Shown here one piece after another: positions 8,477-18,025 of a stretch of DNA of 64,000 nt. The stretch is taken from NCBI GenBank assembly GCA_964463485.1, contig CAYXDO010000005.1, positions 74,031-138,030 on the forward strand. Direction: 5' to 3'. The translations under genes were made by a program, and so were the position numbers. Below the pieces are notes generated by a model, which searched no databases, was not told the DNA's origin, and saw only the letters and a list, made by a program, of their open reading frames with translations. Position 1 is the stretch's first letter. Each line of letters starts with the position of its first letter. The stretch is from CAYXDO01 sp964463485 (lineage in GTDB: Bacteria > Myxococcota > Kuafuiibacteriia > Kuafuiibacteriales > Kuafuiibacteriaceae).

Positions 8477-11094
8477 ACGTCATGCGCCCAGATCTCTCCG
8501 AACTTCCCGTCCAGGAGACTGACTCCGGACCAAGCACTTCCTGCCACCCACTCCGCGGCTGCTCCGGTGATTCGCTCTGGCACACCTGGCACCCAGATCG
8601 TGTCTCCCCTGTCGGTTGCGAAGGCCGTAGCGACGCCATGGATCGAAGCGCTCACCAGCAGGGGGGCTAAGGTCCCCCGAAATTCCTCGGACCGCGCTGA
8701 GCTGGAACTATGATTCCTCTCACAGCCCACCAGTGCAGCCACGCGATCTCGATCGGACACGTACGCTGCGGCCAGCGCGTCCGGACAGACGACCCTCACG
8801 ATTGCCTTCTCATTCACAGACTCAACCCAGTTCGTCAAGTTGAAGCCTGCTCGCTCCCGGATGACTGCGCCGCCTTCTGCCCAAGCGAGTACACCGGAGG
8901 ACGAGCTCAGTTGGTCGAACGCACCCTGACGCTTCTCTTCAACGATCCCCTCCTCGGTCCGACGAAACCATTCCCATTGCCCACCAGGAACTCGCGCGGC
9001 GAGGAGTCCGTCCATACCCACCGCAAGCCGTTCGACCCGGCCCGAAGCACCAACTCCGCCCAGGGCTCCAAACGAGTCCCCGTCGAACGTAAAAAAGCGC
9101 GAGGTGCCATTCACGGCCGAGCCGGAGATCACGATGTCGCCGGCTGAGTGATCGTACTCGGCGGCGCTCAGCTCGAACTCGGCAAACTGATCCGTCTCTG
9201 CGATTTCGAAGCGAGTCGCGCTCGTCGTTGTTGCGGCAAGGAATTTGGCCCCGAACACGACCAGCCGACCATCCTCGAAGGCAGCACCGGCGACGAAGTC
9301 AACTCGTCGCACCGGGAAGGTGGGGACTACTTGCGGAACGGTTCCCAATTCGTATTTTGCGATGATTTCGACGCGGTGGCCTGCTTGGGACAGCAGGAGT
9401 GACGAAGTGGCATTGAGCGCTACCAGCAACACTTCGCCGCGCCCCGATAGGCGGCTTGAGTGATCGAGCGTCGCGAGATTTCCCGGCACGAGAAACGTCT
9501 CGAGCACGTCGTTCGCACGGAGCACTATTGATGGCAAGGCCAGGCCAGTGCCAAGGTCGCCAACGCACTCATGGTCGGGCAGCCGATGTATCTGAGTCGA
9601 GCGACTCTCGACCTCATAAGTCATCACCACCGCCTCGAGGTCCGCCCCAACCACCCTTCCGCACGCGGCCACGACGCCATCCTGTATTTCGGTCACGAAC
9701 CGCATCTCCACTTCGGACTCACTCGTCCGTGCCGTGCACTGGACGCGTCCGTCCTCGCCGATTTTCCAGAAGTCACCTCGGTCCGTCACGCCCACCACTT
9801 CCGAGCCCACGACCTCCGAACCCAACACTACCGCGTCCTTGGCTCTCCCCTCACACCCAGTCAGCTCGACGTGGTCGCAGACGCCAAACCGGCCACAGCT
9901 CTTCACGACCCTCTCGGCCAGCCCCAACACGAGGACGCTCCCGGCGTCCGCGCCCCGTTGCCACCACCGCAACGTCACCGGCGCCGTCGAGCTCGCCGCG
10001 AGCTCGTCTCCTCCGAACGGGGCTCCGACCTCGCCCGCCGCACTCAGCGGATACAACGTGACTCCGCGCTCCGAGCGCCGCGCGATCACGAACTCCGCAC
10101 CCTCGCCCTGCAACCCCGTCGCCACGATCGCCTCGGCCGGCGCGGACAGGGCGTACGCGCTCGACAACTCCGGCAGGTCCGTACCCAAACCCACCGTCGG
10201 CACCATCGTCACTTCGAACCGCGGCGTGCTGGTCGCGTCGTCTCGCGAGAGGATCGCCAGCAACCCGTCTTCCCGATAACCGACGTCCAGGACGGTCTTC
10301 GTCGTGATGGACGCGCCGAGGATCGGCCCCGTGTCGACTCTTCGGATCCTCGTGGGCTTGTCGGATACGAGCGGAGGCATCGGACACGCACAAGCTCCCG
10401 AGAAATCGAGCTTCAAGGTCGCGGCGAGCTCGGGCTCCTCGTCGAAGCCGACCGACTCACTCCGCCCGCGCGTGTATCTCGTTGCTTTGCCTAGCCCGAA
10501 CGCAGGACAGACATCTCCCCGAAACATCAACGCTGGCGGGCCCTCGGTCTCCCAGAGGCAACGACCGCACTCTCCAAACCCAGGCTCGCTCTCCACCTCC
10601 GAGGCCCTGACTCGCAGCTGCTCGAAGAGCTCGGCGCCACTCGGTGGGTCTTCGTCGGCGATCGTTAGGTGACTCGGATCGAGCTCCACGATGACGAGCT
10701 TGCCGTCGTCTCCCGCGTCGAAATCGATTCGGCTCGCGGGCCCTTCGACCGCCACACTTTCTCCCGCGTACCGAGCCGACCGCCTCCAAACCCATCCCTC
10801 TGGCGTCCACCGCGCCATCATCGCGGTCTCTGGACCGTCCTCTGCCCGCAACCCCGAAATCACCTGCAGTCTGTCGGGGTCCGCAGGCAAACTCAGCGTT
10901 CCTAGGCCCGTCTCGCAGGCCGCCAGGCTCACCATCAAGACGGGACCCACCAAGCCGAGTCCCCTGGGCGCCAACGCTGAGGAGCCGCAGGCGAGACGCC
11001 TGCGGTCCCAGGTGTCCGGATGATCCCTGGATGTCAACGCTGAGGAGCCGCAGGCAAGGTGCCTGCGGTCCCGGGGCTCCGGCGGGCGTTTCAT
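8470..11094 (-). CDS. Large lipoprotein with repeat-derived N-terminus
   Basis: 874 residues. The start is fixed by an ATGA overlap with the stop of the upstream PEGA-like gene at 11091-11094. The first 40 residues before the hydrophobic signal (LVGPVLMVSLAAC) are largely two in-frame copies of a palindromic DNA repeat, each translating as RRxLACGSSAL. Such a long hydrophilic n-region is unusual for a lipoprotein. The mature part is beta-rich with repeated short hydrophobic strands, as in beta-propellers, and includes several Cys pairs (CGRCLWE, CACPMPP). Function unknown; probably outer-membrane anchored. Confidence 0.8.
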   Translation of the reverse strand: MKRPPEPRDRRHLACGSSALTSRDHPDTWDRRRLACGSSALAPRGLGLVGPVLMVSLAACETGLGTLSLPADPDRLQVISGLRAEDGPETAMMARWTPEGWVWRRSARYAGESVAVEGPASRIDFDAGDDGKLVIVELDPSHLTIADEDPPSGAELFEQLRVRASEVESEPGFGECGRCLWETEGPPALMFRGDVCPAFGLGKATRYTRGRSESVGFDEEPELAATLKLDFSGACACPMPPLVSDKPTRIRRVDTGPILGASITTKTVLDVGYREDGLLAILSRDDATSTPRFEVTMVPTVGLGTDLPELSSAYALSAPAEAIVATGLQGEGAEFVIARRSERGVTLYPLSAAGEVGAPFGGDELAASSTAPVTLRWWQRGADAGSVLVLGLAERVVKSCGRFGVCDHVELTGCEGRAKDAVVLGSEVVGSEVVGVTDRGDFWKIGEDGRVQCTARTSESEVEMRFVTEIQDGVVAACGRVVGADLEAVVMTYEVESRSTQIHRLPDHECVGDLGTGLALPSIVLRANDVLETFLVPGNLATLDHSSRLSGRGEVLLVALNATSSLLLSQAGHRVEIIAKYELGTVPQVVPTFPVRRVDFVAGAAFEDGRLVVFGAKFLAATTTSATRFEIAETDQFAEFELSAAEYDHSAGDIVISGSAVNGTSRFFTFDGDSFGALGGVGASGRVERLAVGMDGLLAARVPGGQWEWFRRTEEGIVEEKRQGAFDQLSSSSGVLAWAEGGAVIRERAGFNLTNWVESVNEKAIVRVVCPDALAAAYVSDRDRVAALVGCERNHSSSSARSEEFRGTLAPLLVSASIHGVATAFATDRGDTIWVPGVPERITGAAAEWVAGSAWSGVSLLDGKFGEIWAHDVQ
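10972..11014. repeat. Palindromic dispersed repeat, copy inside a gene (1)
   Basis: The core ccgcaggc-gagac-gcctgcgg lies at 10985-11005 and is preceded by caacgctgagga. A second copy starts 63 bp (21 codons) later in the same orientation. Because the spacing is a multiple of three, both copies are read in the same frame by the 874-residue lipoprotein gene. Confidence 0.85.
11035..11075. repeat. Palindromic dispersed repeat, copy inside a gene (2)
   Basis: The core ccgcaggc-aaggt-gcctgcgg is at 11048-11068, again preceded by caacgctgagga. It differs from copy 1 only in the loop and one flanking base. It lies just inside the start codon of the 874-residue lipoprotein. Confidence 0.85.
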
Positions 11095-12233
11095 GGCGCC
11101 AGCCCCCAACTCAGAAGCGTCGCGGCCAGACCTACTCCGGCGCCAACGAGCGATACCCAGAGGACTTGGTTTTCGTCTGCCCCGAACCCGCCCCCGGCCA
11201 CCATCGAGCCTCCCGCGACGAGGGCTCCGATCCCTACGGGCACGAACGGCACCGAGCCATACCAACCTCCGCAGCCCGGCTCGTCCCCTCCTTCGGCTAC
11301 GATGCAGCCCTGACTCGACCGCTCACCCGCCAAGACCGCCCCCGCAGCGACGAGCGCCGTACCCGCGAGCGCTGCGGCGGAGCCGGCGATCAGGACTCCG
11401 GTTCGAGCGACCATGACTTCGGACGTGTGACGGACGCCTAACTTCGGCGCCACCACACTCGGCTCACCCCACCGCACACTCAATTCCAAATCGACGGGGT
11501 CGTACTCATCGTGCTCGAAGCGCAGCTGACGGTGCCCGATGGGTACGTCGACGAGCTCGAAGGTCTCCTCGATGGAGCTCACGAAGACGAGGCGACCGTC
11601 CAGGCGAACTCGGAACCCCGACGGCAAGCCCACGACTCGAGCTCGTCCGAGGGTACGCCACACACCGGCCGCTTCGAACGCCGGCCGAAGGTCCCTTCGA
11701 ACGAGCTGGTCGACGAAGGCGACGAGCGCCTCCGGGTCAGGAACGTCGGCCCAGTCCGTGCTGACGACGACTGAACGTTCGAAGGCTTCTGCTTCGATCT
11801 CCTGGACGGACCGCGAGCCTCGCGCCGCTCCGATGGCCGCGGCCGTCGCCGTGGACACCAACCTCGCGGAGACGCGATCGGCTCGTCCGTCGCGGGTGAT
11901 GACGGACAGTTGCAAGAGAAATCGCGGCGTCGTCCCGGTTCGGGTGCCCGAGATGAGTTGCTGACTCGCGCAAACGACCTCGGTGGCGCAGGTCCCGAGG
12001 GCCTGAGGGTCGAGCTCCCGGAGGCGGAGCGCGGTATTTTCAGAGAGTGACCGATCGAGGGCGTCCAGGAGGTCGGCGTGGCGGACGACACCTTCCTGCC
12101 GGCTCGGATTCAGCTTCATGAACCCGATCGGCTCGCGAGGGCCCACCGGAAAAGCCGGCGCCGGCGCGCTCGATTCCGCCCAACTCACACTCGGCATGAG
12201 TGCGACAAAGACGAACCCGGAGGATCGAAGCAT
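11091..12233 (-). CDS. PEGA-domain-like exported membrane protein
   Basis: 380 residues. The start is set by a TGATG overlap with the stop of the RNase D gene, giving a signal peptide (FVFVALMPSVSWAES). Residues of about 30-190 look like a periplasmic domain often seen before PEGA domains in myxobacteria. Residues of about 195-265 (GLPSGFRVRLDGRLV, VPIGHRQLRF) fit a PEGA-type carbohydrate-binding or scaffold fold. The C-terminal 110 residues contain three glycine/alanine-rich transmembrane segments. It sits between rnd and a large lipoprotein, overlapping both, so the three are probably co-translated. Confidence 0.75.
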   Translation of the reverse strand: MLRSSGFVFVALMPSVSWAESSAPAPAFPVGPREPIGFMKLNPSRQEGVVRHADLLDALDRSLSENTALRLRELDPQALGTCATEVVCASQQLISGTRTGTTPRFLLQLSVITRDGRADRVSARLVSTATAAAIGAARGSRSVQEIEAEAFERSVVVSTDWADVPDPEALVAFVDQLVRRDLRPAFEAAGVWRTLGRARVVGLPSGFRVRLDGRLVFVSSIEETFELVDVPIGHRQLRFEHDEYDPVDLELSVRWGEPSVVAPKLGVRHTSEVMVARTGVLIAGSAAALAGTALVAAGAVLAGERSSQGCIVAEGGDEPGCGGWYGSVPFVPVGIGALVAGGSMVAGGGFGADENQVLWVSLVGAGVGLAATLLSWGLAP

Positions 12234-13393
12234 CAAGCCACTCTCAAACGATCCCAGAGCTCGGAGGCGCGCCAAGAGCCGACCTTTGCCGCGAGCGCGG
12301 AGAGGTCGTCCGGGGGCTCTCGCGCGAGGTGATCCAGATCTGCGGCCGTGAGCAAGACGCTGGGTTCGAGGCCGAGCGCGGCGGCCCGTTCGTCTCGAAT
12401 CGATCTCAAGGTGTTTCGGCGCCGCTCTACAGCGGCCTCCATGCGCGGCGGGCGCTCGCCGCGAGGGCGTTCCGGAAGCGTCGTCGTGTCGACGAGCCCT
12501 CGTGCGATCGCTTCGGCCACACGGGAGAGGCGGCCCCGAGACTTCGGCATGTTGCGCCGACCGGCGAGCCGGACCACGGCCTCGACGCCGTCTCGTACAG
12601 CGATGCGCGCGACCTCAGCGATGCCTTCGTTCGAGAGCACTCGGAACGGAGGAGTGTTGGCCGCGCGTGCGTCTTGATCCCGCCATTCGAAGGCGGCTCG
12701 CAGAGCGCGGGCCTCCCGATCCGAGATCGATGGGGCCGCGAGCTTCCAGAAAGCCGCAGGATCGGGCGTCTTCTGCACCCAGCGCCTCTTCCTCACGTCA
12801 TCCGAGTCTTCTCGTTGCCACTCGAGCCGGCCAGCCTGGCGGAGTTGATCCTCGAGCCGCTCGGCCAGCGGGAGCAGGTACATCGTGTCGCGCCGCGCGT
12901 ACTCGATCTGTTTGGCCGAGAGCGGGCGCTCCGCCCAATCCGAGCGCTGCTCGGACTTCGTGATCTCGACGCCGAGCTCCGACTCGAGCAGAGCCTTGAG
13001 GCCGAGCTGTCTGCGGCCCAGGAGCCTCGCGGCGATCATCGTGTCGAACAAGCCGCCGAGCTCGAGGTCGAAGTCTCGCCGCAGGGAGAGGACGTCGAAG
13101 TCCGCGCCGTGGGCGACGATCGTACGCGCCGGATCTTCGAGCAATCGCCGGAGCGGGTCAGCCATCCCGAGGGCCAGCGGGTCGAAGAGGTAGTCTTCAC
13201 AGGGCGACGAGATCTGAATGAGACAGACTTTTTCGAAGTATCGATGGAACGAGTCCGCCTCGAGATCGAGCGCGACGCGCGCATGTTTGGAGAGCCCTGC
13301 CAAATCCTCGAGCTCCCCCACCTCGGCGATGAACGCCACCGAGCGCGCCGAGGCCGGGCGGAGCTCGAGCTCATTTTCCAACTCGGTGATCAT
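12233..13393 (-). CDS. rnd: Ribonuclease D
   Basis: 386 residues. It is a 3'-5' exoribonuclease that trims tRNA and other small RNA precursors. The DEDDy active site is complete: Asp43 and Glu45 (LDLEAD), Asp100 (AHGADFD) and Tyr165/Asp169 (YARRD). C-terminal HRDC-type helical domains follow (ALRAAFEWRDQDA, then VLLTAADLDHLA). Length matches the family. It is first in a coupled minus-strand set with a PEGA-like protein and a lipoprotein, partners that have no obvious link to RNA processing. Confidence 0.95.
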   Translation of the reverse strand: MITELENELELRPASARSVAFIAEVGELEDLAGLSKHARVALDLEADSFHRYFEKVCLIQISSPCEDYLFDPLALGMADPLRRLLEDPARTIVAHGADFDVLSLRRDFDLELGGLFDTMIAARLLGRRQLGLKALLESELGVEITKSEQRSDWAERPLSAKQIEYARRDTMYLLPLAERLEDQLRQAGRLEWQREDSDDVRKRRWVQKTPDPAAFWKLAAPSISDREARALRAAFEWRDQDARAANTPPFRVLSNEGIAEVARIAVRDGVEAVVRLAGRRNMPKSRGRLSRVAEAIARGLVDTTTLPERPRGERPPRMEAAVERRRNTLRSIRDERAAALGLEPSVLLTAADLDHLAREPPDDLSALAAKVGSWRASELWDRLRVA

Positions 13394-13472
13394 GAGTCGC
13401 TCATGGGAGCCACCGGAAGATTCTAGCAGGCCGCTGGCCTCGAGGTGCGCCAGAAGCTATCGAATCGAGGTG

Positions 13473-15239
13473 ATGCACCTTGAATCCGATTCGGCGGTCT
13501 TCGCGCCGAAAATTCGCGTCGGCGCGGTCCGCGCGGATGATCGACCACGAGCCGTACTTCCGGCGTGCGGCCCTCTGTTGCTGCTCGCGCTGCTCACGGC
13601 CGCTTCTCCCGTTCGAACGGAGCGCGGCGTCGTGGCGAGCGCCCATCCAGAGGCCTCCGCAGCGGGCGCGCGAATCCTCGAACGGGGAGGCAACGCGCTC
13701 GACGCGCTCGTCGCCACCGCCTACGCGCTCAGCGTCGTGGAGCCGTTCTCCGCTGGCGTTGGGGGCGGCGGATTTCTGCTCTATCGAGACGCGACCTCGG
13801 GCAAGACCTTCGCTGTGGACTACCGAGAGATCGCGCCCAAACGCGCCTCTCGCGACATGTACCTCGCCGAAGGCAAGGTCGTGCCTGACCTCTCGGTGGA
13901 TGGTCCCCTCTCCGTCGCCGTACCCGGCATGGTCGTCGGCCTCGCCGACGCTCAAGCCAAGCTCGGAAAGAAGAAGCTCAGCGACGTGCTCGAGCCAGCG
14001 ATCGACTTGGCGGCCAATGGCTTCCGCGTCTACCCAGACTTTCACGACGCCAGCGCCATGCGCGTCGACCTCCTGAACAAATACCCCGCCTCCGCTGCGA
14101 TCTTCCTGAAAGCGGGAGCTCCTCATGCGGTCGGCGAGCTCTTGGTGCAAAGGGATCTGGCTCGCACGCTGCGGTCGCTGGCGAAGAGCGGCCCCGAGCT
14201 CTTCAAGCGCGGATGGGTCGCGATCGCCATCGCCAAGGAGATGAAGAAGCGGGGCGGAGTCCTCGGCCTCGATGATCTCGAATCGTACGCCCCTCGATGG
14301 CGCGAGCCCCTCGTCGGTTCTTATCGCGGCCGGACCCTCCTCTTCATGCCGCCACCCTCGTCCGGAGGCCTCGCCATCCTCCAGATCCTCGGCATGCTCG
14401 AGCACGACCGAAAAATGCGAGGAAGGACCGATCGCCCAGACGACGTCGACGATCTCCACTTCCTCCTCGAAGCCATGCGTCGCGCGTACGCCGATCGATC
14501 GGTGTATCTCGGCGATCCGGCGTTCACGAAGATCCCCATCGAGCGCTTGCTCGCGCCTGATTACCTGCTCGAACGATACAAGACGATCGATCCAAAGAAG
14601 GCCACGCCCTCCGCGTCCATCGGTGCCGGCCAGGTCGCGCCTCGCGAGCCCAAACACACGACCCACATCACGGTGGTCGATGCCGACGGAAATGTCGCAG
14701 TCGCAACTCAGACCGTAAACTACGTGTTTGGATCGGGCATCGTCGTTCCGGGCACGGGCGTGCTGCTCAACGACGAGATGGACGATTTTTCGGCCGCGCC
14801 GGGCGTGCCCAACTCATACGGGCTCGTCGGAGGCGACGCGAACGCCATCGCTCCGGGCAAAGTCCCGCTCTCCTCCATGACCCCGACGATCATGCTCGAG
14901 GACGGCAAGGTCCGGCTCGCCGTAGGCGCGCCTGGAGGTTCGACGATCATCACGACCGTGTTGATGGCGGTCGTACGCGTCGTCGATCAAGGCATGGGGA
15001 TCCAAGAGGCCATCGGGCGCGGCCGCTTTCGCAACCAGTGGCTTCCTGACCGTTTGTTCCTAGAGCCAGACGCACTTCCGCGACACGTGTTGAGCGAGCT
15101 CGAACAGCGGGGACACGTGCCTACGGTGACAGAATACTGGGGCAACGCGATGGCGGTGGAGGTTCTGCCGGACGGGACGCGTGTCGGTGTCGCCGACTGG
15201 CGAGGCTCGGGAGCAGCGGTCGCCCAGCGCGACCCATGA
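13473..15239 (+). CDS. ggt: Gamma-glutamyltransferase (glutathione hydrolase)
   Basis: 588 residues. It transfers or hydrolyses the gamma-glutamyl group of glutathione in the periplasm. Visible landmarks are ASAHPEASAAGARIL, the GGGGFLLYRD core, the autoprocessing and nucleophile Thr at about residue 396 (HTTHITVVD), NDEMDDFS, and PLSSMTPTI. The self-cleaving precursor architecture is complete. A hydrophobic signal (GPLLLLALLTAASP) follows a rather long n-region of about 30 residues, so the ATG at 13473 is only the best available start. It is divergent from rnd. Confidence 0.93.
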   Translation: MHLESDSAVFAPKIRVGAVRADDRPRAVLPACGPLLLLALLTAASPVRTERGVVASAHPEASAAGARILERGGNALDALVATAYALSVVEPFSAGVGGGGFLLYRDATSGKTFAVDYREIAPKRASRDMYLAEGKVVPDLSVDGPLSVAVPGMVVGLADAQAKLGKKKLSDVLEPAIDLAANGFRVYPDFHDASAMRVDLLNKYPASAAIFLKAGAPHAVGELLVQRDLARTLRSLAKSGPELFKRGWVAIAIAKEMKKRGGVLGLDDLESYAPRWREPLVGSYRGRTLLFMPPPSSGGLAILQILGMLEHDRKMRGRTDRPDDVDDLHFLLEAMRRAYADRSVYLGDPAFTKIPIERLLAPDYLLERYKTIDPKKATPSASIGAGQVAPREPKHTTHITVVDADGNVAVATQTVNYVFGSGIVVPGTGVLLNDEMDDFSAAPGVPNSYGLVGGDANAIAPGKVPLSSMTPTIMLEDGKVRLAVGAPGGSTIITTVLMAVVRVVDQGMGIQEAIGRGRFRNQWLPDRLFLEPDALPRHVLSELEQRGHVPTVTEYWGNAMAVEVLPDGTRVGVADWRGSGAAVAQRDP

Positions 15240-15267
15240 CTCGGGCGCCTCGACCATGACTCCTTGA

Positions 15268-16524
15268 TCATGGCGCCAGCTCGCGCTCCTGCTCTTCCAC
15301 CCTGCGCGCCCAGTTGACCGGCAAGAGGCGCGGGTTGAACCTCGCCGCCTCGGCCTTGGTCCTATCGAGCAGCTCCTGCGCTTCCTTCTTCTTTTGCTTT
15401 GAGGTCAAAAGATCGATCTGAGTAGACAGCAGCTTCAATCGACGTGGGCCGTAGCTCTTTGCGAGCCCTCTGTCGATCGCGGTCAGCGCGTCGTCGAAGC
15501 GGCCAGCCTGTTGGAGAACCACGGCGAGTCGATAGGGATTGTTGAAGTCATCCGGAGCTGCGGCCTCGGCTTCGACGAGGACTCTCTCCGCGTCCGAGAA
15601 TCGTTTGAGCCTCAACAATACGTCGACGAGATCGGCCACGTAGATGGCCTTGGCCTCGAAGTCCTTTGCTTCGGCGCGAGCGGCTTCGAGGATCGCCGCT
15701 CGGCGTTTGGCGTACTCTTCAGCCTTCTTCGTCTCACCCAGGGCGTCCGCCGTGTCGGTCAGAACCTCGAGCACGCTCGATAGATCGTCCACGGTGAGCG
15801 GCGATCGTTCCAACATGAGGGCGGCCTCGAGCCGCGTAACGACGGCCTCGCGGAGCTTTCGGGTGCGCGGTGCGTCGAGGCTCGCGGCGCAATAGGAAGC
15901 GATGCCAACGAAGTCGATCCCGGGCGGAGTGTGGTCAGTCTCGAGCAGGTGACGCAGGCCCAGCTCGGCGCAAGCGCGCGGATTGGTCTTCCACAAAGCC
16001 TCGATGTACTCACCGAGCACCAAGGTCCGTCGTGGGTTCTTGCGCTCACGAGGCAGCGCAGCGGAGAGCAGACGGATCGCTTCGGCGTGGTCTTCTCGCG
16101 CGAGCGCCTGTTGCCCGAGGATCATGACGTCCGCGGTGTGTCGCTCGGCCGTGGCGAACGCGCGAGTGGTCTGTTCGATGGTGCCTGCACCCACCCAGCG
16201 CGCGACCGCGGTGTCGGTCTCGGGGTCGATCACGAGGTACGTCGGGAACGCGCTGATCGGGAATTTGGCGAGGAACTCTTCGTTGCGAGGGCTGTCGTGC
16301 TCGACCGAGAGCCACACGAGCTTCGGCGCGATCGCCTCGAACGCCGGCGTCTTCAACACGTTGACACGCATCGAGAGGCAGGTCTGCGACCACGTCGCCC
16401 AGACCTCTACACCCACGAGCTTCTTCTGACGAAGGGCCTCTTCTTTGGCACGCGACCAGTCGTCGCGAATCCATGGCACCGCGCTCGAAAGCGGTAGCAC
16501 CAGCAAGACCGAGAGCGCCAACAT
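15268..16524 (-). CDS. Exported thioredoxin-like protein with TPR tail
   Basis: 418 residues. A short signal peptide is followed by a thioredoxin-7-like fold (residues 20-120): WATWSQTCLSM at the active-site position and a cis-Pro (SAFPTYLVID). The usual CxxC is reduced to SxxC, so disulfide exchange of the standard type is unlikely; a monothiol or chaperone role is possible. Residues of about 140-400 form TPR-like helices (YRLAVVLQQAGRFDDALTAIDRGL). It lies 46 bp after sppA on the same strand, suggesting envelope protein quality control, which is an inference. Confidence 0.8.
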   Translation of the reverse strand: MLALSVLLVLPLSSAVPWIRDDWSRAKEEALRQKKLVGVEVWATWSQTCLSMRVNVLKTPAFEAIAPKLVWLSVEHDSPRNEEFLAKFPISAFPTYLVIDPETDTAVARWVGAGTIEQTTRAFATAERHTADVMILGQQALAREDHAEAIRLLSAALPRERKNPRRTLVLGEYIEALWKTNPRACAELGLRHLLETDHTPPGIDFVGIASYCAASLDAPRTRKLREAVVTRLEAALMLERSPLTVDDLSSVLEVLTDTADALGETKKAEEYAKRRAAILEAARAEAKDFEAKAIYVADLVDVLLRLKRFSDAERVLVEAEAAAPDDFNNPYRLAVVLQQAGRFDDALTAIDRGLAKSYGPRRLKLLSTQIDLLTSKQKKKEAQELLDRTKAEAARFNPRLLPVNWARRVEEQERELAP

Positions 16525-16570
16525 CAGCCGGTTCGTGCCGTACGTCCCCGGCCAAATTCAAGCAAGCTCT

Positions 16571-17536
16571 TCAATCGCCCATCCACAAGTACATGAACTG
16601 AACGCGCGGGCCGGGCTTCATCATCGAGCTCAGATCGACACTCAACGTGGGCGCCTTTTGAGGTCGCGCTTCGGACGCGTAGATGCTGCCGGAGTAACTC
16701 CCGGGGTGGCGATAGGCGACCAAGTTCGTGGAGTCTGAGCCGAGGCCCACTCGCTTCGCGGCGACCTCCCACGCGTCGTAGAAGTCTCCAACCGAGTCTA
16801 CCAGCCCGTTCTGAGCGGCCTCGGTCGCGTGGTAGACCCCGCCGTCGGCGAGCGCGGAGACCTGCTCGGCGCTGAGCTTCGGTCGCCCCTCGTCGACGAG
16901 CTTCTTGAAGGTGTCGAAGTAGTAGTGGATGAACTTCTCGATCTCCGCGCGATCGTCGTCGTTCATCTTTCGGAACGGATTTCCGACGTCCTTACGTTTG
17001 CCGGTCTTGAAAGTCTCGACGGTGACGTGGGCCCACTCGGCGAGCCCCGAGATCTCCGCGTGAATCGCGAGCACGCCGATGCTCCCGGTGATCGCCGCGG
17101 GGTCGCTGATGATCTCGTCGGCCGCCACCGCCACCATGTAGCCTCCCGAAGCAGCGACGTCGGGTGTGTACGCGATGACCGGCTTGCGCGTGCGTTCCTT
17201 GAATCGCAACACTTCTCGGTGGATGGCCATGCTGGGATAGATACCTCCGCCGGGGCTCGACACCTTGAGCAAGACAGCGCGAACGTCCTCATCGAGCGCG
17301 GCCCGCTCGAGCTGGTCTTTGGTGGCCGCGACGATGCTCTCCTCCTCGCCGATGAACGAGGCGGAGTTCTCGGCATTCATCGGACCGGTGACGGTGACGA
17401 GCGCGATCTTCGCGTCCGCGTCATGGTCCTCGATGGTGATCTCGTGGAGCTCTTTCATCGACAAGAGGGAGCCGAGGTCGATGTGAAAGCAGCCGCCCGT
17501 GGTGAGCCCGAAGAGAGCGATGATTGGAATCCGCAC
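16571..17536 (-). CDS. sppA: Signal peptide peptidase SppA-type serine protease
   Basis: 321 residues. It cleaves remnant signal peptides or membrane-associated peptides using a Ser/Lys dyad. The nucleophile Ser130 is in VAASGGYMVA and the general base Lys182 in KRKDVGNPFR, 52 residues apart as in the short bacterial SppA forms. SSPGGGIYPSM supplies the oxyanion region. The N-terminus looks like a lipoprotein signal (GLTTGGC) rather than the usual membrane anchor, so the enzyme may be lipid-tethered. It is followed by the thioredoxin-like TPR gene. Confidence 0.92.
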   Translation of the reverse strand: MRIPIIALFGLTTGGCFHIDLGSLLSMKELHEITIEDHDADAKIALVTVTGPMNAENSASFIGEEESIVAATKDQLERAALDEDVRAVLLKVSSPGGGIYPSMAIHREVLRFKERTRKPVIAYTPDVAASGGYMVAVAADEIISDPAAITGSIGVLAIHAEISGLAEWAHVTVETFKTGKRKDVGNPFRKMNDDDRAEIEKFIHYYFDTFKKLVDEGRPKLSAEQVSALADGGVYHATEAAQNGLVDSVGDFYDAWEVAAKRVGLGSDSTNLVAYRHPGSYSGSIYASEARPQKAPTLSVDLSSMMKPGPRVQFMYLWMGD

Positions 17537-17599
17537 GACCCACTTCTACGCCGCACTCAGGAAGTTTGCACCGACTCGAACGACTCGCGATACTCAGGT

Positions 17600-18025
17600 G
17601 TGGTCGAGGTTCGACGCGCAGCTTCCAACGAGCTCGATGTCTGTCATGAGATCCGGCGCAGGGTCTTCATCGAAGGTCAGCAGGTACCCATCGAGGCCGA
17701 CCTCGACGGGCTCGATGCCGAAGCAGCGCACTTTCTGGCGTTCGAAGGAGCTCAGCCCGTCGGCAATGCGAGGCTCCGCGAGATCTCACCGAAGGTGGCC
17801 AAGGTCGAGCGAGTCGCCGTACTGGCATCCCACCGAGGCCGAGGCATCGGCGACCTCCTGATGGATGCGGTCGAAAGAGAGGCTCGCGCACGAGGATGTC
17901 GAGAGATCGTGTTGAACGCGCAGCTCTCCGTCGTCCCGTTCTACGAGCGCCGAAAATATGTGGGTGAAGGCGAAGTCTTCGAAGACGCCGGCATCGACCA
18001 CCTTCACATGCGCAGGAAGGTCTAA
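17600..18025 (+). CDS. GNAT-family N-acetyltransferase (ElaA-like)
   Basis: 141 residues from a GTG start, the only in-frame start that gives a normal domain length; longer frames run antisense through sppA. It has the acetyl-CoA-binding motif VASHRGRGIGDLLM and the C-terminal FYERRKYVGEGEVFEDAGIDHLHM typical of ElaA/YjcF-type acetyltransferases. The acceptor is unknown. Its stop overlaps the stop of the convergent NUDIX gene by 4 bp. Confidence 0.88.
   Translation: MVEVRRAASNELDVCHEIRRRVFIEGQQVPIEADLDGLDAEAAHFLAFEGAQPVGNARLREISPKVAKVERVAVLASHRGRGIGDLLMDAVEREARARGCREIVLNAQLSVVPFYERRKYVGEGEVFEDAGIDHLHMRRKV

Noticed and set aside
15244..15277. Inverted ggcgcc and ccatga/tcatgg sequences between convergent ggt and TPR genes as a terminator
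   Set aside because: The arms overlap rather than nest, and there is no T-run; support is too weak for a terminator call.
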